Assembly: GCA_020851635.1 (NCBI GenBank)
Contig: JADZCJ010000063.1
Coordinates: 56,071-120,070 of the forward strand
Reading direction: 5' to 3'
DNA length: 64,000 nucleotides
DNA from: Anaerolineae bacterium
GTDB lineage: Bacteria; Chloroflexota; Anaerolineae; UBA4142; SHND01
Shown: one piece after another, positions 7,711-15,566 of the stretch
Position numbering within the stretch: position 1 is the first letter of the stretch
How the letters are laid out: each line of letters starts with the position of its first letter
Program-made: the position numbers and the translations under genes
Notes under the pieces: model-generated
Databases searched by the model: none
Seen by the model: the letters and a program-made list of their open reading frames with translations, nothing else
What the model was told of the DNA's origin: nothing

Positions 7711-8640
7711 TCAGCGCGGGTTGAATCCTCCCGCCATAAAAATCAGGACGGTGGGCCCGAGCAGAACGATAAAGATCGAAGGAAAAATCAAAAAAGTGAG
7801 TGGGATCAACATTTTGACCGGCGCTTGATTGGCAAGTTCTTCTGCGCGCTGGCGACGTTTGACCCGCATCTGTTCCGCCTGAATCCGCAGCACTTTGGCG
7901 ATGCTGACGCCCAGCTGGTCCGCTTGAATAATCGCGGCGATAAAATTCGTAAAGTCGGGCACCTCGATGCGTTTTGCCATGTCCCGCAGCGCTTCGCGGC
8001 GCAGCTTGCCGACGCGAATTTCGGCAATCGTGCGAGCGAACGCACGACTCAGGTCATTGTCCCATTTCTCGGTCACCTTGACCATTGCCGCGTCAAAACC
8101 GAGACCTGATTCCACGCTGATGGTGAGCAAATCCATTGCATCGGGCAGTTGTCGCTGAATGCGGTGCTGACGCTGGCGCACGCGCCGTCCCAGCCACAAG
8201 AGCGGCAGATAGAAACCCAGCACCCCGCCTGCGCCAATCAAGAGCAGGATGATCGCAGGGTCTGCGCGAATCACGACGGCGACAAAGACCAGAATCGCGA
8301 CGGTGATGATTGCAACGAGTCCGCGCAGCCCCAAAAAGTCAGAGACACTCCAATTGTACGGGTTGCCTGCCAGTTCGAGCCGGTGCCGAATCTCTTCGAC
8401 GTTTTTTTGCGGGGCGGTCCGATTCAAGAGGCGCGCCAGACCGCGTATCAACGGCACGACGGCGCGTTCGCCAAACGGTTGGGACAACTCGATCTCTTCA
8501 AGGGTTCGCGGGCGCGTCCCATAAAGCTGCAGGCGCTCTTGTACCGGGTTCGGCGCGCTCGCCGAACGCGCCAAACCGACAAATACGACCAAAATAGCCA
8601 GACCGAAGATGGCAGCCAGGAGGAGGGCAGCTAGGGGCAT
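7711..8640 (-). CDS. tadC: Tad pilus inner-membrane platform protein TadC (type II secretion system F domain)
   Basis: A 309-residue GspF/PilC-like platform protein. One hydrophobic segment at the start (about 3-26), two in the middle (about 100-145), the T2SF domain with QLPDAMDLLTISVESGLGFDAAMVKV, and a final membrane segment FIVLLGPTVLIFMAGGF. With TadB it forms the base in the membrane on which the TadA ATPase acts to assemble Flp-type pili. It begins 6 bases after the tadB stop. The 58 bases between its stop and the -10 box of DUF192 hold nothing else. Confidence 0.93.
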   Translation of the reverse strand: MPLAALLLAAIFGLAILVVFVGLARSASAPNPVQERLQLYGTRPRTLEEIELSQPFGERAVVPLIRGLARLLNRTAPQKNVEEIRHRLELAGNPYNWSVSDFLGLRGLVAIITVAILVFVAVVIRADPAIILLLIGAGGVLGFYLPLLWLGRRVRQRQHRIQRQLPDAMDLLTISVESGLGFDAAMVKVTEKWDNDLSRAFARTIAEIRVGKLRREALRDMAKRIEVPDFTNFIAAIIQADQLGVSIAKVLRIQAEQMRVKRRQRAEELANQAPVKMLIPLTFLIFPSIFIVLLGPTVLIFMAGGFNPR

Positions 8641-8646
8641 GGTCTA

Positions 8647-9612
8647 TTACACCTCAATGTCCGTGATGCGGCGAATCACCAAATAGCCCATACCCATCAT
8701 GAGCGCGCCGGTGAACAACATCAACAGTCCGCACAGGTCTTGCCACATGCGCGAAATGTATTCCGGATTCAGAAAATACATGACAAAGGCGAGCGCGATC
8801 GGCAAGACGGTCAGGATATAGCCGCTCAACCTCTGCTGGGCGGTAATGGTGCGGATCTCGCCAAAGATGCGGATCCGTTCCCGGATCGTATGCGCGATAT
8901 TGTCCAGGATTTCGGCGAGGTTGCCGCCCACCTCGTGCTGTACGTTGATGGCAGTAATCATCAAATCCAGGTCATCACTCGGCATCCGGCGCAGCATGTT
9001 GGCGAGCGCCTCTTGCAGCGTAAGCCCCAGACCCACCTCGCGCGTGACCCGTGTCAGTTCGGCGCTCATCGGCGGAGCCAGCTCTTTGGACGCCGTTTCC
9101 ATGGACTGGAGCAAGCTGTAGCCCGAGCGCAGCGAATTCGAGAGCAAAACAATCGTGTCGCCCAACTGGTTGTTGAACGCATCCAGACGGCGTCGCTGCA
9201 AAAAGCGGACATACATGCGAGGTCCATAAAAGCCGATCACGCCGCCAATCAGACCAAAAACAAAGTTGGCGGGCGGGGGCGCCAGCACCAAGCCGAGCAA
9301 CGCGCCCGCGAGAACCGTCGCCAGATTGATCGCCACATACTCGCCCGGCGTGAGTTTGAGGTCAGCGCGCGCCAGATCGGTCCCGATGGCAGACCCTCGC
9401 TTTTCGTTCACGAGGTTATCAAAGCGCTTGCCTTCCTTGCCGGTCTTGCTGGGACTGGGACCCTGACGCCCTGCATAGCGGTCGAGCCGCGAGTCAATGA
9501 CCGAGGTGCGTCCGCTCACGACCGTGCCCAGTCCGACAAAGAGGACGAGCAAAGCCACCGCAGACAAGAGCGCCAGCGTGATGGTCGGAGTAAAAAAGGA
9601 GACGAAATCCAT
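8647..9612 (-). CDS. tadB: Tad pilus inner-membrane platform protein TadB
   Basis: A 321-residue T2SF-domain membrane protein. A start segment (MDFVSFFTPTITLALLSAVA) is followed by a central membrane pair (about 100-140), the conserved LLSNSLRSGYSLLQSME block, and a C-terminal hydrophobic stretch (ILTVLPIALAFVMYFLNPEY, then LLMLFTGALMMGMGYLVI). I chose ATG 9612, which overlaps the tadA stop as TAATG, over the much longer open frame upstream that would lie inside tadA. It is the partner of TadC in the pilus assembly base. Confidence 0.92.
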   Translation of the reverse strand: MDFVSFFTPTITLALLSAVALLVLFVGLGTVVSGRTSVIDSRLDRYAGRQGPSPSKTGKEGKRFDNLVNEKRGSAIGTDLARADLKLTPGEYVAINLATVLAGALLGLVLAPPPANFVFGLIGGVIGFYGPRMYVRFLQRRRLDAFNNQLGDTIVLLSNSLRSGYSLLQSMETASKELAPPMSAELTRVTREVGLGLTLQEALANMLRRMPSDDLDLMITAINVQHEVGGNLAEILDNIAHTIRERIRIFGEIRTITAQQRLSGYILTVLPIALAFVMYFLNPEYISRMWQDLCGLLMLFTGALMMGMGYLVIRRITDIEV

Positions 9613-11027
9613 TATTGATAATAACGCGAATCCATCCCAAAGACACTTGGCGGCAGATAAATGCCCTGCGCTTCGATTCGTTCGACGAATTTGGGACGAA
9701 TGCCCGTGGATTTGAGATAGCCGAGCACCTTGCCGTCCTTGACGCCGGCGCCTTCCCATTTAAACACTTCTTGCGTAATGATAACTTCGCCTTCCATGCC
9801 CTGCACTTCAGAGACATTCGTCACGCGGCGGGTGCCGTCACGCATACGCTCCAAATGGACGATCACATCGAGCGCGCCCGAAATCTGTTCGCGAATGGCT
9901 TTGAGCGGCAGGTCGTAACCTGCCATCAAAACCATTGTCTCGAGGCGGTGCAGCGCATCGCGCGGCGCATTGGCATGTACTGTCGTCATCGAACCTTCGT
10001 GACCGGTATTCATTGCCTGAAGCATATCCAGCGCCTCTTTGGAACGACACTCGCCGACGATAATGCGGTCGGGGCGCATGCGCAGGGCGTTGATGACCAG
10101 GTCACCGCGCGTAATTTCGCCGCGTCCTTCGATGTTTTTGGGGCGAGATTCCAAAGAAATGACGTGCTCTTGACGAAGCTGCAATTCGGCGGCGTCCTCG
10201 ATGGTAATGATACGCTCGTCGTTTGGAATATAACTCGAGAAAATATTCAGCAAGGTCGTTTTGCCGGTCCCGGTGCCGCCCGTGACTACGATATTCAAGC
10301 GCGCCCTGACACATGCCGAAATAAATTCGATAAACTCGGGGTTGAACGTCTGGCGCTTGATCAAGTCTTCGGCAGTGTAGGGCGTCTTGGCGAATTTTCG
10401 AATCGTAATCGTGGGACCGTTCAGCGCCAGCGGTGGAATGATCACGTTGACGCGCGAGCCATCGGGCAAACGGGCATCCACAAAGGGCTGCCCTTCATCC
10501 ACGCGACGTCCCAGCGGGGCAACGATGCGGTCAATGATGCGATAGACATGCATTTCGCTGTCAAAGCGGGCGGGCACGCGTTCGATCTTGCCGCTGCGTT
10601 CGATATAGATCATGCCGGGTCCATTGACCATGATTTCGTCAATGGACGCGTCTTTGAGCAGAGGTTCCAGCGGACCAAATCCCATAATCTCGGCAGTGAT
10701 CTGGTCGAGCAGGCGTTGGCGTTCGATCCGACCCAGAACGACATCCGGTTCTTCGGCAAGGGCGCGCGTAAACAACTCTTCGATCCCTTTGCGCAAGTCT
10801 TCGGCGCGCCCCATGTCGAGCTTGGGATCGAGTTCGGCAATGATCTTGCTCAAGAGCCGCGCTCGCAAATCAACCAGACGGTCTTGCGGCGGCGCGGGCG
10901 TCTGTCGCTGGCGCGCCGGTTCGGGCGCGGGTACAAGACCCGGACCGCCCGCGTTCCCGCTTGCGGTGGGCGCAGCCGGCGCTGCCGGGGTCGGGTCCTT
11001 TTTCTCTATACGTTTGAGCAACGACAT
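9612..11027 (-). CDS. tadA: Tad pilus assembly ATPase TadA/CpaF
   Basis: A 471-residue hexameric secretion ATPase. An N-terminal proline/alanine-rich linker (about 8-45) is followed by the all-alpha/beta NTD with MGFGPLEPLLKDASIDEIMVNG, and the motor domain with Walker A VTGGTGTGKTTLLN (about residue 250), Asp box ITIEDAAELQL, Walker B RMRPDRIIVGECR and the His box MTTVHANAPRDALHRLE. It powers extension, and probably retraction, of Flp pili from the cytoplasmic side. The large plus-strand reading frame on its opposite strand is a composition artefact. Confidence 0.96.
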   Translation of the reverse strand: MSLLKRIEKKDPTPAAPAAPTASGNAGGPGLVPAPEPARQRQTPAPPQDRLVDLRARLLSKIIAELDPKLDMGRAEDLRKGIEELFTRALAEEPDVVLGRIERQRLLDQITAEIMGFGPLEPLLKDASIDEIMVNGPGMIYIERSGKIERVPARFDSEMHVYRIIDRIVAPLGRRVDEGQPFVDARLPDGSRVNVIIPPLALNGPTITIRKFAKTPYTAEDLIKRQTFNPEFIEFISACVRARLNIVVTGGTGTGKTTLLNIFSSYIPNDERIITIEDAAELQLRQEHVISLESRPKNIEGRGEITRGDLVINALRMRPDRIIVGECRSKEALDMLQAMNTGHEGSMTTVHANAPRDALHRLETMVLMAGYDLPLKAIREQISGALDVIVHLERMRDGTRRVTNVSEVQGMEGEVIITQEVFKWEGAGVKDGKVLGYLKSTGIRPKFVERIEAQGIYLPPSVFGMDSRYYQ

Positions 11028-11039
11028 ATTGGGTTACCT

Positions 11040-12377
11040 CTACGAACTCTTGCCAAAAATCATAAAACGCCGCTTGGGCTTGGGGGGCTGCATCTTGGGT
11101 GCGCTGCCGTTCGCCGAGTGACCGTTCGAGGGGACAGGCGGCTTGGGCGCGGGCGCCGGCGTCGGGTCCGGCTCGCGGCGCAACATGCGCGCCATCGCAA
11201 TGATGGACTGGCTGAACGAAATGCCCTTTTGAGTGATCACGACGGGAATGCCGCGCGTCAAGGCAAGCGTCGTCGCCTTGTCGTCGCGGGCGATTTGCCC
11301 GGTAACAGGGTGCTTGATGTTGCCCTCCACATCGCGCGCATTGATCCCCGTCTTGCCGTCATACTTGTTCAAGACGAGCAGCGTCTTGGAGGCGGGATAT
11401 TCCAACTGCTGGGTCACTTCGAAAAAGAGTTTGGCGTTTTTGAGCGAACTGATATCTGCCGTCGAGAGCAAAACAATCTGGTCACAAATATCAAATATTG
11501 CCAGCAGAGAATCGTTGATCCCCTTGTCGGTATCAATCACGATATAGTCAAACTGCTTTTTCATGACTTCGAGCGTTTTTCGAACAATGTCGGGCGTGAC
11601 GAGTTCGCCTTGTTCGGGGCGGGGGGGGGCGAGCAGCACTTTGACGCCCGAGCTGTGTGCTGCAAGAATCCCGTTCAAAAGGTCTTCGTCGGGGTCATTC
11701 TTGGATTCGACCACATCGGCGATGGTGCGATTCGCGGGCAGGTTCAACAGCACCCCCACATCGCCAAATTGGAAACTGCCGTCCATGATCGCAACGCGAC
11801 TGCGCGTTTCTTCTCGCAGCGCGATCGCGAGGTTGACGGCAATTGTGGACACACCGACGCCGCCCTTGGAGGAATAGACCGAAATGATTTTTGCGCCGCG
11901 GGGTCGGACCGGGGCGATTGGTTGATAGTATTCGCTGTCGGGTGACGGGGCTGTCGGCGTCTGTTTGGAAACTACGACGCGGCGTGTGGCGGCGAGCTGG
12001 TTGACGCGTCGCAGTGAGTTGGCAAGCTCTTCGCTGGAAAACGGTTTGATCAAAAATTCCCGCGCGCCCGCCAACATCGAGCGCCGCAAATAATCCGCCT
12101 CTCCCTGGACAGACATCATCACTACCTGGATGTTTGGGTCTTGCTGCGAGATCAGTTCGCTGGCTTGAATCCCATCCATCCCCGGCATGTTAATGTCCAT
12201 CAGGACAATGTCGGGACGCAGCTGCGCGGCCTGGTCTACGCCCTCGCGCCCATTGGATGCCGCGCCAATGATTTCGATATCGTCTTCGAAATACAGCAGC
12301 TTTTTGAGATTGTCTCGCGTTTCCGGAATATCATCCACGATCAGAACGCGAATTTTCTTGTCGTGCGGTACTGACAT
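11040..12377 (-). CDS. cpaE: CpaE/TadZ: receiver domain fused to MinD/ParA-type ATPase
   Basis: A 445-residue pilus localisation protein. Residues 8-125 are a CheY-like receiver (RVLIVDDIPETR, acceptor VLMDINMPGMDG, KPF near 110); 145-400 are a MinD-like ATPase with the deviant Walker A motif SSKGGVGVSTIAVN. In Tad systems this protein positions the pilus machine at the cell pole. Unlike several studied TadZ proteins, whose receiver lacks the phospho-acceptor Asp, this one keeps it. I chose ATG 12377, preceded by GGGGGC. The C-terminus is proline-rich and ends in basic PKPKRRFMIFGKSS, a possible membrane- or partner-binding tail. Confidence 0.92.
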   Translation of the reverse strand: MSVPHDKKIRVLIVDDIPETRDNLKKLLYFEDDIEIIGAASNGREGVDQAAQLRPDIVLMDINMPGMDGIQASELISQQDPNIQVVMMSVQGEADYLRRSMLAGAREFLIKPFSSEELANSLRRVNQLAATRRVVVSKQTPTAPSPDSEYYQPIAPVRPRGAKIISVYSSKGGVGVSTIAVNLAIALREETRSRVAIMDGSFQFGDVGVLLNLPANRTIADVVESKNDPDEDLLNGILAAHSSGVKVLLAPPRPEQGELVTPDIVRKTLEVMKKQFDYIVIDTDKGINDSLLAIFDICDQIVLLSTADISSLKNAKLFFEVTQQLEYPASKTLLVLNKYDGKTGINARDVEGNIKHPVTGQIARDDKATTLALTRGIPVVITQKGISFSQSIIAMARMLRREPDPTPAPAPKPPVPSNGHSANGSAPKMQPPKPKRRFMIFGKSS

Positions 12378-12420
12378 ACTGCCCCCAATATAGAAACGCA
12401 AAAGCTTGCGTCTCCAGCTT

Positions 12421-13212
12421 TTATTGTCCCAGACCGGGGATGTTGAAATTGAAACGCCGATTTATATACTCGATGGTGACAGGTTCGGTCGTATAGAGCT
12501 GTTCGTCATTTGCGGCGCGCAGGACAAATGCGTAATTTGCGGCGGTGGACTCGATGTGTTTGAGCGCCAGCGCATCCTGCTCGACCATCTGCAGGGTGAC
12601 AATATTCACCGCGCCGCCGCCCTGGGAGGAGGATTGTTCCCCCACATCGCGAGGCCACGGACCCACCTGCAAAATTAAGACGTTCTCTAGTGTCTTTTGT
12701 GTTACGACATAGCTGCCCGAGCCGATGGCGGAGATGGGGTTCTGCACCTCGACGTTATAGGTGACGACCAAATCCACCCGGTCCCCCGGCTGGATCGCTT
12801 CTGCCACATTGCTGCCCAGCGACACACCGAGCGCGACGGCGACCTGTCCCTCTTCCAGCAAGAGAGCGGCGTTGCTGTGCTGCGCCTCGACATCGCCCTT
12901 GGAAATCACCATGTCATCAATCACTGGCTGACCCACATAGATCGGCACCAGTGAGAGCTGCCCCACCACCTCGGCAGGGCTCGCGTATGCTCCGATCGGC
13001 GTCGGAATGGGCACGGGCCAGGGCACAAGTCCCAATTGGTCCGGAGAGACTTCACTCCGCGCTGGAATTTGCTGCACCGCGACGACCAGATCGGTGGTTG
13101 GCACCTGGGTCGGCTGCGGCTCGGCGCTCGCCAGCACTATAAAGACTGCGACGCCGGCGATCAAAGCCAGGATAAATCCGAGGATTACAAAAATCCGTCC
13201 GCCACCCCTCAT
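12421..13212 (-). CDS. cpaB: Flp pilus assembly protein CpaB/RcpC (SAF domain)
   Basis: A 263-residue single-span membrane protein. An N-terminal anchor (IFVILGFILALIAGVAVFIVLA) is followed by the SAF domain (VVAVQQIPARSEVSPDQLGLVPWPVP) and the RcpC-type beta-rich region with EEGQVAVALGVSLGSNVAEAIQPGDRVDLVVTY summarised by its ends. In diderm Tad systems CpaB connects to the secretin; here no secretin gene is seen, so it probably contacts wall or pilus. The ATG at 13212 has GGTGGAGG upstream. Confidence 0.92.
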   Translation of the reverse strand: MRGGGRIFVILGFILALIAGVAVFIVLASAEPQPTQVPTTDLVVAVQQIPARSEVSPDQLGLVPWPVPIPTPIGAYASPAEVVGQLSLVPIYVGQPVIDDMVISKGDVEAQHSNAALLLEEGQVAVALGVSLGSNVAEAIQPGDRVDLVVTYNVEVQNPISAIGSGSYVVTQKTLENVLILQVGPWPRDVGEQSSSQGGGAVNIVTLQMVEQDALALKHIESTAANYAFVLRAANDEQLYTTEPVTIEYINRRFNFNIPGLGQ

Positions 13213-13251
13213 GGGTTTCCTCCACCGATGATGTTGGGATTCATTTGGTTG

Positions 13252-13280
13252 ATTCTATGGGGTTTTTGTGAAACATTCAA
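13252..13280 (-). promoter_or_regulatory. Internal promoter before cpaB
   Basis: On the minus strand TTGAAT (13280-13275) and TAGAAT (13257-13252) are separated by exactly 17 bases and lie 40 bases before the cpaB start. This would allow the assembly genes cpaB to tadC to be transcribed apart from the tadE/tadG/kelch genes. Confidence 0.55.
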
Positions 13281-13374
13281 CAGGTAAAAGGTCATAACGT
13301 GTCAGGGGCGCTTGTTATGCGAATGCATAACAAAGTTGTGCCCCAATCGTACGCATGTTTCACGTCCGAAACGA

Positions 13375-13409
13375 CACGAGCCACTCGTCGGGCGGGCGGG
13401 TGGCTCGTG
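13375..13409 (-). terminator. Hairpin after the kelch gene, without a clear T-run
   Basis: CACGAGCCAC (13375-13384) and GTGGCTCGTG (13400-13409) form a 10-bp perfect stem with a GC-rich 15-base loop, 37 bases after the kelch gene's stop. The minus strand has only TCGTTTC after it, so it may be a partial terminator or an mRNA-stabilising end. Confidence 0.5.
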
Positions 13410-13445
13410 CGTGCTTGCGGTTTTAGGTCCAAAGAGAAATGTGCG

Positions 13446-15437
13446 TCAGCGCTTGATCTTGAATTTCCAGAGTTGAGACTTGGTCATGCCCTCTGCATTG
13501 ATCGCCTTGATGCGCCAGAAATACTTGGTTCCCGGTTTCAGTTTCTTTACCTTGAACTGCAGTTTGGTGATCCCGCCTTTTTTGACGAGTTTGGGACCCT
13601 TGGGGGCGCCGACCCGGACAATCACTTTGTATTCGGTTGCGCAGGGCACCGCATTCCACGCGACTTTGACCTTTTTGACTTTGAGTTTGCTGCTATTGTT
13701 AGGCGAGACGAGGACCGGTTTTCCCGGTTTGCCCTCGCAAGCGGCGCCCGTCGCGGTCGGGGTGGGCGTGCGGCTCGGTCCCGGATCGGTCGGCGTCGCG
13801 GTCGCGCTCACGCTCGGCGTTGGCGTATCCGTCGCGCTGTCCGTGCTTGTGGCGGTCGCGGTATTGGTGGGTGTGTGGGTGGGATCGCCCAAAATGTCCA
13901 CCGTGACCTCTGACAAGAGCGGAGATTTGTTGTAGATTTCCGTGTTATAGACGCCGCGATATTGGAAATAACGGTCTTCAATCGCCGACGGGAACGTCAC
14001 GGTATTGGTGACGCCGCTTGAGCTTTGGGCGGAGGTTCCCGCCAGAATCCAGGTGCGCGTGCGCAGTGTGGTCAAGCTATTGGCGCTCCGATAATACATC
14101 GTTAGCCCCATCTTGGAGATATCCTCTACGGCGGCGTTCCAATTCATGCGAACGAGTTCGGAATTTACCCCGGCGTCCATCGGCGCGCCGATAAACTCGC
14201 CCTCGGGGGCGTACGTCGAGGCAGCGCCGGTCGTCGAGCCGTGATAGACCGTGCTGGTCGGATTGTACTGGCTGTTGTAACCGCCCGCGATATACAGCTC
14301 GCCGCCGCCGTTGACTGTGGTGCCGTGCAAAAAGCGCGCTTTGGGCAGCGGTTCTGTAATGATCCAGTTGCCCACATTGCCGCCGAAATTGTGCAGCGAG
14401 CCATCCGGATCAATCAGAGCCGTTTGCACTTTGGTGACTGCATCCGCCGACGAGATACCCTGTCTGCCGCCGACGACATAGATCGCGCCGTTGTATTGCA
14501 CCGACCCGTGAGCGTTGAACGCGTCCACCAGACTGGCGTTATCCCAACCGCCTACCGGTCCTTGATTGTTTAGCGAATTGTCAGGGTTAAAGTCCGTGAT
14601 ATAGACGTCCTGCGATGAGGTTTGCGATTCGTCCAGACCGCCGAGCACATATATAAAGTCGTCCGTTTCGCCTTGCCAATCCACTGCGGTGGACATGGTC
14701 AATTGTTTTGGCAGGGGCAGGTCTGACACGATGGTGCCAATATCGCCGTCCGTGTTGATGATCGGAACGCGATAGATATTTTCGGACGCAGTGGATGTGC
14801 CGCCGATGACATACAGATTACTATTGCGATAGACCAGCGCCGAATAGACGAGGTTCTCGGGCAAAGTGGCTGTTTTCCATGTCGCGCCCAGACTGCCGCC
14901 GGCGCCAATCTTTTTATAATAGATCGTATTACTTCCTGTCGCCTCGCCGCCGCCCAAAACATAGAGCACCGGGTCGGGCAAGCGCGCGACAACGGCGCTT
15001 GCCCCCGCGCGCGGCGCAGGCAAATCGTCCGTCTTGACCCAATCGGCGATGATATCGCCGCCCACGAGTTCAGTCGTGGCAGAATAGATTTCGGTGCGTG
15101 CGGTCGAGCCGTCAAACCCGCCGATCGCATACAGAATGTTTTCGTATGAAACGAGGGCGAGTTCTGCGCGATTGACAGGCAGATTATTCGTCGCTTGCCA
15201 GGGCGTGCTCAAACCGACCGGCAGGAGCTGCACTTCGCCATTGCCAAGTTTACGCAGACCTGTGGCATAAAACTCGCCGCGCACAAAGTCGTCGGTTGTG
15301 GTATGGATCAAATAACAGCCGTTGTTGTCACAGACGGGACCTGCGGCGCGGACGGGTGAGAGACCGAGTGCCGCAAAGAGGGCGATGATGATTCCGAGCG
15401 CGACCAGTGTCAGTACAAGGTGGGCGGGTTTACGCAT
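13446..15437 (-). CDS. Secreted kelch-repeat protein with Thr/Pro-rich linker and fibronectin type III domain
   Basis: A 663-residue exported protein. A signal peptide (MRKPAHLVLTLVALGIIIAL, cut near PVRAAG) precedes several kelch beta-propeller blades (about 60-400) with repeated NLYVIGG, IYVVGG, LYVLGG-type strands. Then comes a beta domain, a low-complexity linker of T, P, A and S (about 530-570), and a C-terminal FnIII domain (GKPVLVSPNN to FKIKR). No LPXTG or membrane anchor follows, so it may be released or bound to other surface parts. It sits inside the pilus operon between tadG and cpaB, which suggests a pilus-associated adhesin; that is inference. The start ATG 15437 was chosen because it begins the signal peptide; no good ribosome site is seen. 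Confidence 0.82.
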   Translation of the reverse strand: MRKPAHLVLTLVALGIIIALFAALGLSPVRAAGPVCDNNGCYLIHTTTDDFVRGEFYATGLRKLGNGEVQLLPVGLSTPWQATNNLPVNRAELALVSYENILYAIGGFDGSTARTEIYSATTELVGGDIIADWVKTDDLPAPRAGASAVVARLPDPVLYVLGGGEATGSNTIYYKKIGAGGSLGATWKTATLPENLVYSALVYRNSNLYVIGGTSTASENIYRVPIINTDGDIGTIVSDLPLPKQLTMSTAVDWQGETDDFIYVLGGLDESQTSSQDVYITDFNPDNSLNNQGPVGGWDNASLVDAFNAHGSVQYNGAIYVVGGRQGISSADAVTKVQTALIDPDGSLHNFGGNVGNWIITEPLPKARFLHGTTVNGGGELYIAGGYNSQYNPTSTVYHGSTTGAASTYAPEGEFIGAPMDAGVNSELVRMNWNAAVEDISKMGLTMYYRSANSLTTLRTRTWILAGTSAQSSSGVTNTVTFPSAIEDRYFQYRGVYNTEIYNKSPLLSEVTVDILGDPTHTPTNTATATSTDSATDTPTPSVSATATPTDPGPSRTPTPTATGAACEGKPGKPVLVSPNNSSKLKVKKVKVAWNAVPCATEYKVIVRVGAPKGPKLVKKGGITKLQFKVKKLKPGTKYFWRIKAINAEGMTKSQLWKFKIKR

Positions 15438-15516
15438 GCGTAGATAGTCCAATCCTGTTGCCCCCGCAACGTGTAGGGTGCCACCGGCGCGGAAGTGGCG
15501 TGGTATGTTGGGCTCC

Positions 15517-15546
15517 AACCCCCGCCGCCGCGCGGCGGCAGGGGTT
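15517..15546 (-). other. 30-base GC-rich hairpin between tadG and the kelch gene
   Basis: AACCCC and GGGGTT flank GCCGCCGCGCGGCGGC, giving a nearly perfect 30-base self-complementary segment just after the tadG stop. No T-run follows on the minus strand. It probably acts in mRNA processing, stability or partial termination inside the operon. Confidence 0.6.
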
Positions 15547-15566
15547 GTGGCTCAGGTCAACGTGAA

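Noticed and set aside
9615..11945. 776-codon plus-strand open frame opposite tadA and cpaE
   Set aside because: It is antisense to two genes with complete motifs, has no recognisable domain and a composition typical of a mirrored GC-rich frame.
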